From Leptospira langatensis (GTDB taxonomy: Bacteria; Spirochaetota; Leptospiria; Leptospirales; Leptospiraceae), in assembly GCF_004770615.1 (NCBI RefSeq), contig NZ_RQER01000006.1, forward strand, positions 372,001-436,000: 64,000 nt of DNA. Reading direction: 5' to 3'. Below the pieces are notes generated by a model, which made no database searches, was not told the origin of the DNA, and was given only the letters and a program-made list of their open reading frames with translations. Numbering within the stretch: position 1 is the first letter of the stretch; each line of letters starts with the position of its first letter. A program made the position numbers and the translations under genes. Below, one piece after another: positions 31,365 through 40,564 of this stretch.

Positions 31365-31764
31365 AAAAGCGAATCCCTCCGAAAAAGATCTCGTTCTATT
31401 AGAACTTCGCTTATTAATCTAAATTATCGGAAGAATTTTATCCCGATCGAAGAAGACGCAAGCGGGAAACCTTATTATAATTTAATAAAGAAGGATGATA
31501 AATGGCCGGTATACCCCTCCCTCACTCGAGTAGGTCCTTTCCCTGTAGATGGTGACGACCCCTCCGTGAAGTCCCGGAATCGAATCCGATTCGAGAGAAA
31601 ATGCGATTTTTTAGGAAACACTGTTTTTTTTCGAACGTAACGTCCGTTCTACAAAGTCTTATAGAAAACGGCTAAAGCAGGCATTTCGGTTGTGAAAAAA
31701 GCCTTTCCCTCCCAAAGTCCTGTTTTAAACAGGGATTAACTCTAAAAAACCTATAAATGTTGGT
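31365..31764 (+). other. 400-bp gap with palindromes upstream of the beta-oxidation genes
   Basis: No gene seen on either strand. It must hold the promoters of the divergent Amt-cyclase gene and the 3-hydroxyacyl-CoA dehydrogenase gene. Three dyads stand out: TCGAATC-C-GATTCGA (31580-31594), GAACG-N7-CGTTC (31633-31649) and CCTGTTT-T-AAACAGG (31719-31733). No sigma-54 type -24/-12 pair was found facing the cyclase gene. Confidence 0.5.
31719..31733. promoter_or_regulatory. candidate operator upstream of the beta-oxidation genes
   Basis: Perfect 15-base palindrome CCTGTTT-T-AAACAGG, 31 bp before the start of the dehydrogenase gene, where a repressor would block transcription or early elongation. 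Size and symmetry suit a TetR- or GntR-type dimer, as is common for fatty-acid degradation genes; the regulator is not encoded nearby. Confidence 0.45.
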
Positions 31765-33081
31765 ATGTTCATGAGGGAAATTAAAACCGTAACCGTCCTC
31801 GGCGCTAATGGGACTATGGGCGCCGGATCCGCAGCTATTGTGGCAGCCTTTGGTAAGGCAAAAGTCCACATGCTTGCTCGGGACGTAAATAAAGCAAAAG
31901 AAGGGATCGAAAAGGCCATTTCATCCATCAAAACGGACACAATCCGTCCTAGATTAATTCCCGGTTCTTATGACCAAGATTTGGAAAAAGCCGTTTCCGA
32001 ATCAGATTGGGTTTTCGAACTCGTTGCCGAAAGCTATGAAGTAAAAGAGCCTATCAATAAGAGAATCGCTAAGGCTCGTAAACCCGGTACGATCGTTTCT
32101 ACGGTATCTTCCGGACTTTCTATCGCTCGTTTGGCGGACGCTTTTGACGAGGACGGAAAGAAACATTATTACGGAACTCACTTCTTCAACCCTCCGTACA
32201 AGATGATCCTCTGCGAATTAGTGACTCATGCAGGGAACGATAAAAAAGTTACCAAGAAATTAGGAGAATATCTCGCTAAGACCCTTGGACGCGCAGTCGT
32301 TTATACGAACGATACTCCTGCATTCGCAGGGAACAGGATCGGATTCCAGCTTATCAACGAGGCTGCTATCAAAGCGGAAGAATATTCCGACAAGGGCGGT
32401 ATCGCATTGATCGATGCGATCATGAGCGGTTATACGGGAAGAGCGATGGCTCCTCTGGACACTGCTGACTTCGTGGGTCTGGATGTGCATAAAGCGATCG
32501 TAGACAACCTCTATGAGATGACTAAAGACGCGGCGCATTCTACTTTCAAACTCCCAGGTTATTTCCAGAAGTTGATCGATAAAGGTGACTTAGGAAGAAA
32601 ATCCGGACAAGGTCTCTACAAGATGACCAAGACTCCTGACGGAAAGAAAGAGAAGCTTTATTACGATATCAAAGGCGATCTTTATGTGCCGGTCCCTAAA
32701 TTCGATATTCCTTTCATCAAAGAAGCAAACCGCAGAATCGGCGAAGCAGATTATATCGGCGCTATGAACATAGTGAAAGAAGCGAAAGGACTCGAAGCGG
32801 ATATCGCTCGTTACTTCATTGCTCGCTATGTAAGCTACTCTCTTTCTCTCGTAGGAGAAGTTGTGGAGACAAAGGAAATGACTGACCTTGCAATGGGAAC
32901 AGGATTTAATTGGGCTCCAGCATCCGCATTCGTAGACTTCTTAGGCGGACCGAAAGAAGCAATCAGTCTAATCACTAAGGCTAAACTTCCGGTACCGGAA
33001 ATATTGGCAAAGGCGAAAGCAGGAAAGCCTTTCTATCAATTGAAAGATATCCTGGACGCTCGTTCTCTTTTTAAAGGATAA
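31765..33081 (+). CDS. 3-hydroxyacyl-CoA dehydrogenase (stand-alone)
   Basis: 438 residues (433-438 depending on whether the ATG at 31765 or 31771 is used). N-terminal NAD-binding Rossmann domain with [16 protein letters not shown] (residues 9-24), the catalytic histidine segment [13 protein letters not shown], the Glu/Asn site [13 protein letters not shown], and two C-terminal helical domains. It oxidises L-3-hydroxyacyl-CoA to 3-ketoacyl-CoA. There is no fused enoyl-CoA hydratase domain, unlike FadB, so the hydratase must be encoded elsewhere. The thiolase gene follows 18 bp downstream, giving the last two steps of the beta-oxidation cycle. Confidence 0.92.
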   Translation: MFMREIKTVTVLGANGTMGAGSAAIVAAFGKAKVHMLARDVNKAKEGIEKAISSIKTDTIRPRLIPGSYDQDLEKAVSESDWVFELVAESYEVKEPINKRIAKARKPGTIVSTVSSGLSIARLADAFDEDGKKHYYGTHFFNPPYKMILCELVTHAGNDKKVTKKLGEYLAKTLGRAVVYTNDTPAFAGNRIGFQLINEAAIKAEEYSDKGGIALIDAIMSGYTGRAMAPLDTADFVGLDVHKAIVDNLYEMTKDAAHSTFKLPGYFQKLIDKGDLGRKSGQGLYKMTKTPDGKKEKLYYDIKGDLYVPVPKFDIPFIKEANRRIGEADYIGAMNIVKEAKGLEADIARYFIARYVSYSLSLVGEVVETKEMTDLAMGTGFNWAPASAFVDFLGGPKEAISLITKAKLPVPEILAKAKAGKPFYQLKDILDARSLFKG

Positions 33082-33099
33082 TAGGGGAGGAAAGAATCA

Positions 33100-34365
33100 A
33101 TGAAAGACGCAGTTTATGTACTCGGTGGAGAACAAACAGACTTTCAGCGCAACTGGACCAAAGAAGGAAAAACCTTCATGTCCTTATTCCGCGAAGCCGT
33201 ACAAGATGGATTGGAAAAAGTCGGTCTTACTCCTGACGAAATCAAAAAGCTGAACAAGCAAAATCGCATCGGAGTGTTCGTAGGGAACTTCGACGCAGAG
33301 CAATATGCAGTCCAAGGACATATGGGCGCATTCTTAACCGAAGTAGATCCTTGCTTCTATGGAGTTCCTGGAGCTCGTTACGAAGCTGCTTGCGCATCCG
33401 GTTCAGTTGCTCTGGACGCTGCTCAAACCAAACTTCGCTCCAAAGACTATGATGTTGCTATCGTAGTAGGTATGGAGATCATGAAGACTGTTTCTTCTTC
33501 CGTAGGTGGCGACTTCTTAGGAACCGCAGCTTATTACGAAAAAGAAGCGAAGGGAGTCCAATTCCCATTCCCTAAACTTTTCGGAAAACTCGCGGACGTT
33601 CTATTAGAGCGTTACAAGCTGGATGAGAAGCGTTATATGGGAGCTCTTGCTGAAATTTCCAGGATCAATTACGCTAACGCAAAACGTAACCCGAAAGCCC
33701 AAACTCGTTCTTGGTTCATGAACAAAGAACATGCAAACGCTCGCGGCGGTGAATTCAACATGGCAGTAGGCGGACGTCTTGCGATCACCGACTGTTCTCA
33801 GGTAACCGACGGTGCAGCTCTTGTAGTTCTCGCTAATAAGAATTACGCAGAAGAGTTTGCTAAGAAGAAGGGAACCAAACTTTCCGCTTATCCTAAGATC
33901 AAAGGTTGGGGACACAGAGTGGCTCCTATTACTTTCGATGCGAAGGTTGCCGAATCCAAAGGGGACAAATGGGTTCTTCCTTGGACTCGCCAAACCGTAA
34001 AAGATGCATATGATCGTTCCGGTTTGAACACCAAGGATATCGACGTGTTCGAAACTCACGACTGCTTTACCTCTTCCGAATACGCAGCGATCTCCGCTTT
34101 CGGGATCACTCAGCCAGGCAAAGAGCACGAAGCGATCGAAGACGGTGTGATCGACTTTAACGGTAAGAAACCGATCAATCCTTCCGGCGGGCTCATCGGT
34201 GCAGGACATCCTGTGGGAGCTTCCGGTGTGAGAATGATGTTAGACATCTACAAACAAGTTACCGGAACCGCAGGTGACTACCAAGTAGAAGGAGCTAAAA
34301 ACGGACTGATGCTCAATATCGGAGGATCAGCAACCACCAACTACGTGTTCGTAGTAGGAAAATAA
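33100..34365 (+). CDS. thiolase (SCP2-type acetyl-CoA acyltransferase)
   Basis: 421 residues with a strong ribosome site (GGGGAGGAAAG). Active-site motifs: nucleophilic cysteine in [15 protein letters not shown], the loop [15 protein letters not shown] and the late [17 protein letters not shown] with its catalytic histidine. The C-terminal cysteine found in FadA-type thiolases (CIGGG) is replaced (LNIGGSATT), while the HDCF loop supplies a cysteine, as in SCP2/SCPx-type thiolases. It cleaves 3-ketoacyl-CoA with CoA. It is cotranscribed with the dehydrogenase and ends in a strong terminator. Confidence 0.9.
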   Translation: MKDAVYVLGGEQTDFQRNWTKEGKTFMSLFREAVQDGLEKVGLTPDEIKKLNKQNRIGVFVGNFDAEQYAVQGHMGAFLTEVDPCFYGVPGARYEAACASGSVALDAAQTKLRSKDYDVAIVVGMEIMKTVSSSVGGDFLGTAAYYEKEAKGVQFPFPKLFGKLADVLLERYKLDEKRYMGALAEISRINYANAKRNPKAQTRSWFMNKEHANARGGEFNMAVGGRLAITDCSQVTDGAALVVLANKNYAEEFAKKKGTKLSAYPKIKGWGHRVAPITFDAKVAESKGDKWVLPWTRQTVKDAYDRSGLNTKDIDVFETHDCFTSSEYAAISAFGITQPGKEHEAIEDGVIDFNGKKPINPSGGLIGAGHPVGASGVRMMLDIYKQVTGTAGDYQVEGAKNGLMLNIGGSATTNYVFVVGK

Positions 34366-34390
34366 GTTCTTTCTTAAAAAAAGGATGGAA

Positions 34391-34416
34391 AAGCCCGGTA
34401 ACCCCGGGCTTTTTTA
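34391..34416 (+). terminator. rho-independent terminator of the beta-oxidation operon
   Basis: Stem AAGCCCGG/CCGGGCTT, loop TAACC, followed by TTTTTATTTT; 25 bp after the thiolase stop. Confidence 0.9.
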
Positions 34417-34429
34417 TTTTATCAAAGGC

Positions 34430-34447
34430 TTGTAGGAACTCCTACAA
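34430..34447. repeat. TTGTAGGA-type intergenic palindrome
   Basis: Perfect arms TTGTAGGA and TCCTACAA around AC, between the beta-oxidation terminator and the next gene. A close relative (GTAGGAATTCCTAC) lies at 52682-52695, also between genes. From memory such GTAGGA palindromes are abundant in Leptospira genomes. Confidence 0.6.
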
Positions 34448-34483
34448 TACGCGGTTTAACAAACTAAAGTATAGGATCGACGA

Positions 34484-34918
34484 ATGGGTTTACGCACCAC
34501 AAAAGATTGGAATCAATTCTTACTCAGATTTTTCGTAGCCCTAGGAGTTTGGGAAGTAGCCTCCGTAACATTAAGAACTCTTTTATTTTCCGTTTTCTAC
34601 TACGATCCGAACTTGAAAAACTTCTTCATTCCTATCTCTCAGATCGTCTGGGTAGGACCGATCGTAGCGGACTTGATCCAAGTTTTCTTTTTAGGACTCT
34701 TGGTGACTCTTGCGAGGCCTTCTCTTCCCTACGGACTTTTGGGAGGATTAGTCGCAGGACTCTCTTTTTCAATCGCGGCTTACGCAGCCCCTGCCCTCGC
34801 GATCTCCCAATTTACGGGAGCCTTTCCGATCAAACTTCTTTGGCTCTGGGTATTTTACCAGTCCGTGCTAACCTTGATCGGAGCCTTTATCTTCTCCTTC
34901 TCTTCGGAAGAAGAATAA
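34484..34918 (+). CDS. four-helix membrane protein of unknown function
   Basis: 144 residues with hydrophobic stretches near residues 12-34, 48-75, 80-105 and 112-138 (FFVALGVWEVASVTLRTLLF, IVADLIQVFFLGLLVTLA, GLLGGLVAGLSFSIAAYA, LWVFYQSVLTLIGAFIFSF) and an acidic end. The ATG follows AGGATCG. No family recognised. An overlapping open frame on the same strand (from 34507) is basic and serine-rich and is judged a shadow. The gap to the next gene is 115 bp. Confidence 0.65.
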   Translation: MGLRTTKDWNQFLLRFFVALGVWEVASVTLRTLLFSVFYYDPNLKNFFIPISQIVWVGPIVADLIQVFFLGLLVTLARPSLPYGLLGGLVAGLSFSIAAYAAPALAISQFTGAFPIKLLWLWVFYQSVLTLIGAFIFSFSSEEE

Positions 34919-35033
34919 GCGACGCTTTTCCTCCCATCCAGGTAGCTTTCATTCTAAAATCCGGAATATCGGGAGGAAATCGCATTCCTTTCGGGTCCTA
35001 ATCATAAGAAGATCGATCCATTCTTCTTTCTGT

Positions 35034-35546
35034 ATGAAAACTTTTGCGCAAATCCTGATCTGCATTGTTCTAAGCGTAAACGTATTCGCAGAGGATAAGG
35101 ATCTAAAGCTTATCCCGAACATCCCTCTCTATACTCTGGACATGGAGAGAAAAACCTTGTACCAAGAGTTGGAAAATTTGAAAGAAGGGGACTTGGTCAT
35201 TATCAATTTCACAAGCTCCAACTGTCCTCCTTGCAAGGAAGAAGTCCCGAATCTATTACAATATTCTAAAAAATGGAATCTATCCAATCCAAAGAACAGA
35301 TTACATTTATGGATCGTGTTTTTAGGAGATGATGCCATCTCCGCTTCCGAATTTGCCAAGAGCCTGGGCGTGCAGAAGCCTACCTCGGTTTACTTCGATA
35401 GCTTTCAGACGAGTATGAGGATCCTCGACTTTCCGGGAACCCCCACTACATTTGTGCTTCGAAAAAAGGAAATCCTATTCAAAGAATTCGGTTATACGGA
35501 AGCGAATTGGTCCAAAATGATCTCAGTGTTAGAGAATAGGAAATAA
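35034..35546 (+). CDS. exported thioredoxin-like protein (TlpA/ResA type)
   Basis: 170 residues with a signal peptide (TFAQILICIVLSVNVFA) and a thioredoxin fold: redox motif SNCPPCKEE (Cys64, Cys67), then the strand WIVFLGDD, and the cis-proline loop DFPGTPTTFVL. The CPPC active site with an intervening-helix layout is typical of TlpA/ResA-like periplasmic thiol reductants or isomerases. It lies three bases ahead of a lipoprotein gene and two genes ahead of an ankyrin protein, so it may handle disulfides for exported proteins of this operon (inference). Confidence 0.85.
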   Translation: MKTFAQILICIVLSVNVFAEDKDLKLIPNIPLYTLDMERKTLYQELENLKEGDLVIINFTSSNCPPCKEEVPNLLQYSKKWNLSNPKNRLHLWIVFLGDDAISASEFAKSLGVQKPTSVYFDSFQTSMRILDFPGTPTTFVLRKKEILFKEFGYTEANWSKMISVLENRK

Positions 35547-35549
35547 GTC

Positions 35550-36842
35550 TTGAGAATTTACTTCTATCATTCTTCGGACGGAGTGCAAGATAATATCCGT
35601 AATGGGAAAGATCATCTCCGTTTCATCACTCTCTTAGCTCTGTTTGCATTCCTTCTCGGAGCCTGTGCGAGTGCAAATCCAAAGCAGATACTCGATCCGG
35701 GATATGTAGAAGTGGAAGCAGAGGGCCAAACCCCGATCGAGGCCGAACGAAATGCGAAGCTTCTCATGTTGGATAAGGTCCTAGGAGAATTCATCGAATC
35801 AAATTCGATCCTTTTGGATTCGGGCACGAAAGAGTTCTTAGTACAATCTTCCAGAGAAGGTTTCATCCGGGACTTCAAGATCCTGCGTCGCATTGACACT
35901 CAGGGAAAGAGCAGCATTCTTGCCTCCGGTTTTGTGAACGCAAAGGCAGCCGGCAACGCTTTGGAAGAAAGATATAAAATTTTAGGAAAACCTAAAATAC
36001 TCGTCTTTGTAAGCGAGAAGATAGGAGATTCTACTTTGCAAATTTCAAATACGCAAAGTGAGATCAAACTTCTCTCCTTACTACAAGGATTCGAATTATC
36101 CGATGCGAGTTCTAAATTTAAAAACTCATCCAGATATAAGCCGGACCCTAAAGCTGAAAACCGGCTCGACTCAAGAATGGATCCAAGGTCCAAACGTTCC
36201 TCCAATTCAGAACTAGATCCGAATTCTAAAAGCTCTTCAAATTCAGAAGAAGACCTATTTGAGTCTGCCAAGGTCCTAGCTCAAAAAGAGAATTGCGAAC
36301 TTTTGCTTTTCGGAACCTTCTCCGTAAGGCAGGGCGATAGAGTTTTGGAATCTTCTTCTTTAAGATCCATATATGCAAGTTTTCAATATAAATTGGTGGA
36401 GGCCCAAAGTTATAGAGTGCTTGCTTCCGATACTGCTTATGGTGGAAGCCCTGCAATCGATCTGCAGTACGGAACGGAAAGAGCTAGAGAACAGATCTTT
36501 ACCCAGCTTGTTCCCGCATTGAAAAAGAAATTATCGGAAGAATGGAAAAGAGGACATTCCATTCGGATCGAGATAGAAAAGATCTCGTACGACCAATTTG
36601 TAGACTCGGAATTCGCTTCCAGAATTCGTTCCTTAAAAGGTGTGAACTCCGTCTTAGAAAGAGGGAAAACGGAGAACGGTAGGATCCTAATTGAGGTAGA
36701 AGCATTGTTTGACGCGGGAAGATTATATTCCCTCTTGAAAGAATTCCAACAGGACCTAGGTTTAACTTTTCGTAATAAAGAGATCAATGGGAACTACCTT
36801 CTCTTGGAAGCTAGCCCCTTGCAGGAAAGAGTAGGAAAATGA
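35550..36842 (+). CDS. lipoprotein with LPP20/FlgT-like domain
   Basis: 430 residues starting with a TTG at 35550, three bases after the previous stop. The N-region is long and polar, then LLALFAFLLGACAS gives a lipobox with Cys39. The following segment (DPGYVEVEAEGQTPIEAERN, then LLMLDKVLGEF) resembles the N-terminal domain of LPP20 and FlgT-type proteins. In the middle is a Ser/Asn/Asp/Arg low-complexity linker with a repeated unit (KRSSNSELDPNS, KSSSNSEEDL). The C-terminal half alternates strands and helices like two more small domains. It overlaps the ankyrin gene by ATGA, so the two proteins are probably made in equal amounts and may act together at the envelope. Confidence 0.7.
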   Translation: MRIYFYHSSDGVQDNIRNGKDHLRFITLLALFAFLLGACASANPKQILDPGYVEVEAEGQTPIEAERNAKLLMLDKVLGEFIESNSILLDSGTKEFLVQSSREGFIRDFKILRRIDTQGKSSILASGFVNAKAAGNALEERYKILGKPKILVFVSEKIGDSTLQISNTQSEIKLLSLLQGFELSDASSKFKNSSRYKPDPKAENRLDSRMDPRSKRSSNSELDPNSKSSSNSEEDLFESAKVLAQKENCELLLFGTFSVRQGDRVLESSSLRSIYASFQYKLVEAQSYRVLASDTAYGGSPAIDLQYGTERAREQIFTQLVPALKKKLSEEWKRGHSIRIEIEKISYDQFVDSEFASRIRSLKGVNSVLERGKTENGRILIEVEALFDAGRLYSLLKEFQQDLGLTFRNKEINGNYLLLEASPLQERVGK

Positions 36843-39136
36843 AATTTAGGAATATAAAGTTTCGGATCTTGGATCTGCCCCCTATTCTCCTGAAATTCGC
36901 TTTGAGATCTCTTTTGATCCTCGGCCTTTTCTTCTCTTTTGCGATATCTGAGAGATCCCTTGTCTCTAAAGAAAACTCGATCCCTAAGATCTATGTGCAC
37001 AATTTTAAACTTGAGACGGGAGTTCCCAAATCCTTAGAGAATCGTTTTAGGAACGGAGTCATCAATTCCATCCTGCATAATTTCGAAGGAAAATATAATA
37101 TTGCCGATGACGATTCCTTAGCGGCTCTTTTGAAACAAGCGGAGTTGAAGCAAAGACAGAATTGCAGCGATGAGATTTGCATGAAGCAGATCGCGGACGC
37201 AATCGATGCGGATGAACTCATCTCAGGAACTATTTTCACTTCCGGCAAAGGATATAAGATCAATCTCCGGGCCCAAAAAAGAGATTCGGTAGCTCTCACA
37301 TATACGATCAAGATTTCTTTCGATCTGGAATTTCCGGAATATCAGATCGATTATTATTCTTCGGAAGCGGGTCGAAAACTCATAGATCCGAAATACTCTA
37401 TTAATTTTGCAGCCGCGTATCCAGGACCCACGGATAAAGTTGAGTTCTCCAATTTTAAGATCCAAACGGATAAGAACGGAGAGATCAATGCCTTAGATTT
37501 CAAAACGGAAGATCAAAGTGCGAAAGGTCTTTTGGATGCGATCCGACCCAGGCTTTCTTACGCGGACGAACTTGTTCGAGAAAAGAAATACGAAAAATCG
37601 ATCTCTGAATATATCCAGACCTTGGCAGCGCTGGAAGAAAGATTATCAGACAGATCCAAAAAAGAGATTTCCGATTATCTAAAGGCGATCCGCTCTAAGA
37701 TCTCCTCTGCATATTTCTTATCTTACCAGGACTCTCTCTCTAACTTGGATTCTAAAGCGAGCAAAGGAGGAGAAGTCTCCGACTTAAAGAACTTAAATTC
37801 GGATTATAAAAAGCTAAAGCTTTCCTATCTCGCCAAGACGGCGGACGTGTATAGGTTGAAAGACTTCGAAAAGGCGTTAGACGATAGGATCGAAAAGACC
37901 AGTCTTGCGGTTTTTGGTTTGGAAGAGAAGGAGGGAGATCGCAAGTATTCCGACTTCGATTTTACGGGTGCCATCCAAAGTTATAGATCGATCCGAAACG
38001 ATCTCTCTAAGATCAAAAATAATCCGGACTTCTCCGCCGTAAAAGCAAGGATCGAAAGGAAGATTGTTACTTCTGAGATCACTGGTCGTTCCTATTTGCA
38101 AAGTAAGCTTTCCGGATTCTATCAGAGTTTGGAAAAGTCCTTTCTCGCAGAAGGATTGGAATCGGATCCCGAATCTAAGAAGATCCATATAGAAAAGATC
38201 CGAGATGGATTTAGAGCCGTGTTAGAAACCCTTGGCAGATCCGAATTTGTTTCGGAGGAACAGATCAAGAACTTCAATCAATTCAGGAACCAAACCGCAT
38301 CCAAAGTAGGAGAGAATTTATTCGATCAATCCAAAGCGGACCTTCTTCTTTTAGAGGCGATCGATAGAAAGTCGAAGATAGAAATAGATTCCTGCATCAA
38401 ACTGGGAGCCAATCCGAATGCCGTCGATCCTCACTCCGACAAGACAGCTGCCGAAAGATTGGCGGGGAACGATACAATCCTCATCAGTGCCGATTCATTA
38501 AAGATACTTAGAAATTCCCTGAAGACGAATTCAGATCTGGATCTGCAGTTCTTCGAATCCATTCGACAAAGGAATTTAGACGAGATCGTTCGATTTGTAT
38601 TAAGAGGTTCAGATCCGAATACAAAGGACTATTTAGGGAACACCCCTTTGCATAAGACAGCAGGCTTCGGTTATTATGAAGTCTCCAGTTTTCTTTTGCA
38701 GATAGGAGCGGAATTGAATTCCAAGAACGGGGACGGAGAGACTCCGCTTCATAGAGCGGTAGCTCACGGTTTCTATGACCTTGCAGGATTGTTCTTGCGA
38801 TCGGGCGCCAATCCGAATGTGACCCGAAATGATGGAATGACCCCTCTTCATCTATCCGTAAATTATCCCGAAATCGTTTTGATGTTACTGCAAAGAGGCG
38901 CCGACGTGAATATGAAAAACGACGACGGATGGACTCCTTTGCATAAGGCGGCGGAAAGTGGCGACCAAGAAGCATTGAAGCTTCTTTTAAGGGCAGGAGC
39001 CAAGGTTAACGAGAAGGACAATAACGGTTGGACCCCGATGGACTGGGCGGTGCAAAAAGATAGATACGAAAATCCTAATATAGTGAAGATCTTAAAGACC
39101 GCTGGTGCCGAATGTCAGGTGAATTGCGTGGAATGA
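36839..39136 (+). CDS. exported protein with TolB-like N-terminal domain and ankyrin repeats
   Basis: 765 residues. A hydrophobic N-terminal segment (SLLILGLFFSFAIS, near 23-36) is a signal peptide or anchor. Next comes a roughly 120-residue domain (KIYVHNFKLETGVPKSLENR, CMKQIADAIDADELISGTIF) of the kind seen in TolB-N/CsgG-like lipoproteins, then a long coiled-coil-prone helical region (240-500), and from about residue 510 to the end five to six ankyrin repeats (LGNTPLHKTAGFGYYEVSSF, DGETPLHRAVAHG, DGMTPLHLSV, DGWTPLHKAAESG). Ankyrin repeats bind proteins. The start overlaps the lipoprotein stop. The last 22 bases overlap the convergent AraC gene. Confidence 0.82.
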   Translation: MKFRNIKFRILDLPPILLKFALRSLLILGLFFSFAISERSLVSKENSIPKIYVHNFKLETGVPKSLENRFRNGVINSILHNFEGKYNIADDDSLAALLKQAELKQRQNCSDEICMKQIADAIDADELISGTIFTSGKGYKINLRAQKRDSVALTYTIKISFDLEFPEYQIDYYSSEAGRKLIDPKYSINFAAAYPGPTDKVEFSNFKIQTDKNGEINALDFKTEDQSAKGLLDAIRPRLSYADELVREKKYEKSISEYIQTLAALEERLSDRSKKEISDYLKAIRSKISSAYFLSYQDSLSNLDSKASKGGEVSDLKNLNSDYKKLKLSYLAKTADVYRLKDFEKALDDRIEKTSLAVFGLEEKEGDRKYSDFDFTGAIQSYRSIRNDLSKIKNNPDFSAVKARIERKIVTSEITGRSYLQSKLSGFYQSLEKSFLAEGLESDPESKKIHIEKIRDGFRAVLETLGRSEFVSEEQIKNFNQFRNQTASKVGENLFDQSKADLLLLEAIDRKSKIEIDSCIKLGANPNAVDPHSDKTAAERLAGNDTILISADSLKILRNSLKTNSDLDLQFFESIRQRNLDEIVRFVLRGSDPNTKDYLGNTPLHKTAGFGYYEVSSFLLQIGAELNSKNGDGETPLHRAVAHGFYDLAGLFLRSGANPNVTRNDGMTPLHLSVNYPEIVLMLLQRGADVNMKNDDGWTPLHKAAESGDQEALKLLLRAGAKVNEKDNNGWTPMDWAVQKDRYENPNIVKILKTAGAECQVNCVE

Positions 39137-39924
39137 ATACTCTTCGAGTACTCTTCTGGACTCTTGCCTACCATCCGCTTGAAGTCTTTGATAAAATGCG
39201 CCTGATCGAAATAGCCTAGATCCAATGCAAACTGCGCCCAATCCACCTCTTCGGTGATCCTTTCTAAAACCTCGTGCATTCGATATCGATTGATCACCCA
39301 CTTAGGACTGACGCCCACATACTGATTGAACATTCTTTGGAGATTTCGGATCCCCAAACCGAACATTTTGGAAAGATCCTCCACCTTGAGAATAGAGCGA
39401 TCTTCGATCACTCTTTCCACGAGCCGGTTGATGAGAATAATATTCTCGTCCTTCTCTTCTGGTAATCTTTCGAATAAAAAATCTTCTGCGAAATTCACGA
39501 GATCCGATTCCGATCTTAAACTAAAAACTTCGTCTTCTAAAGGCTTTGTAGGAACTCCAAAAACCTCTTCGATCGTGATCTCCTTGTCCGTAAAATCGGA
39601 AACAGGCTTCTTATAGAATGGGTAGAAGGCGCCCGGTCGGAACTTGACCCCGAAGACCCGGTTCCTTCCTTCTAAAGACTTGGTGAATTTACCGCTTACT
39701 ACGCCGAAAATCTTAGTATTATCTTTTTCGAATACTAGATGTATTGTGGGATGAGGAAGATTCTCCTGGACCATAGGCCCCGACTCCCGCATGTCCCATC
39801 GAACAGACCAATAATGCTCCACATAAAAACTCAAAGAGTCTGAAGGAGCACTGAGGGTAAGGTTCCAATTCTCCCCCGCCATGGATCGAATGATGCCTCT
39901 TGGTTTTCTCAGATCCGTTTTCAA
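39115..39924 (-). CDS. AraC-family transcriptional regulator
   Basis: 269 residues. The C-terminal 100 residues carry two helix-turn-helix units: KVEDLSKMFGLGIRNLQRMF and VDWAQFALDLGYFDQAHFIK followed by the family signature FKRMVGKSPEEY. The N-terminal 150 residues match the ligand-binding-like domain often found in such regulators (YVEHYWSVRWDM, HPTIHLVFEKDN, GVKFRPGAFYPFY; DUF6597-like from memory). The start is a TTG at 39924 with AAGGA five bases upstream, better than the ATG at 39882. It is divergent from a SRPBCC-domain gene, its most likely target. Confidence 0.88.
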   Translation of the reverse strand: MKTDLRKPRGIIRSMAGENWNLTLSAPSDSLSFYVEHYWSVRWDMRESGPMVQENLPHPTIHLVFEKDNTKIFGVVSGKFTKSLEGRNRVFGVKFRPGAFYPFYKKPVSDFTDKEITIEEVFGVPTKPLEDEVFSLRSESDLVNFAEDFLFERLPEEKDENIILINRLVERVIEDRSILKVEDLSKMFGLGIRNLQRMFNQYVGVSPKWVINRYRMHEVLERITEEVDWAQFALDLGYFDQAHFIKDFKRMVGKSPEEYSKSIHSTQFT

Positions 39925-40052
39925 TATAATCCTTCTTGCTTTGCTAAAAATACGGTACTTGTCGCGTTTTTACAATCTTTTTGTTTAGTAGATTGCTATT
40001 CTATTCTCAACAAATGCAAAGCACAACGCTTGCGCATTCTCAGGAGAATGAA

Positions 40053-40508
40053 ATGGAAATCAGATATGAGATCTATATAGCCGCCCGACCGGAAGAAGTT
40101 TGGAAAATACTAGTATCGAAAGAAGAAAGCGGTAAGATCTTTCATGGCTGTGGGATCGAATCCGATTTTAAAGTAGGAAGTAAGTATGCTTATATCGGCC
40201 CTGGGATTGCAGGGGACAGAACCGTCCATGTAGAAGGAAAGATATTGGACATCGTACCGAACCAACTCTTGTCCACAAGCATGGTAGTGGGCTCCGTTTA
40301 TGGAGCGCATTATGCAGATTTCGAATCCAGAACGATCTACAAATTAGAAGCTTTCGGAAAACTCACTCGTTTGATCCTGATCAACGATCAGATCAAAGAA
40401 GGGGATCCTTCGTATGAACGTTCTGCAGACGGAGGATGGGCCAGAGTCCTTTCCTCGATCAAGAGTTTAGCGGAAACAGGAAAACCTCTAGAACTTCCGA
40501 TGGATTGA
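40053..40508 (+). CDS. SRPBCC/AHSA1-like protein
   Basis: 151 residues from the ATG at 40053, which has AGGAG six bases upstream; the longer frame back to 39981 has no ribosome site. The sequence follows the START-like fold used by AHSA1/polyketide-cyclase-like proteins: MEIRYEIYIAARPEEVWKIL at the start, then GSKYAYIGPGIAGDRTVH, then the long C-terminal helix with GGWARVLSSIKSLAE. These proteins bind hydrophobic ligands in a deep pocket; the ligand is unknown. Divergent from an AraC-type regulator, followed by a terminator. Confidence 0.8.
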   Translation: MEIRYEIYIAARPEEVWKILVSKEESGKIFHGCGIESDFKVGSKYAYIGPGIAGDRTVHVEGKILDIVPNQLLSTSMVVGSVYGAHYADFESRTIYKLEAFGKLTRLILINDQIKEGDPSYERSADGGWARVLSSIKSLAETGKPLELPMD

Positions 40509-40519
40509 GAAATAAGAAG

Positions 40520-40541
40520 AAGGCCGAGCCTCTCGGCTTTT
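40520..40541 (+). terminator. rho-independent terminator of the SRPBCC gene
   Basis: Stem GCCGAG/CTCGGC with loop CCT, extended by AAG/TTT, and followed by TTTT; 12 bp behind the stop codon. Confidence 0.75.
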
Positions 40542-40564
40542 GAACTTCTTTAAACTTTTTCTAG

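Noticed and set aside
34507..35001. 164-residue open frame overlapping the four-helix membrane protein gene
   Set aside because: Composition is Ser/Arg/Leu-rich as in frame shadows, no ribosome site, and the frame at 34484 has AGGAT and clear membrane helices.
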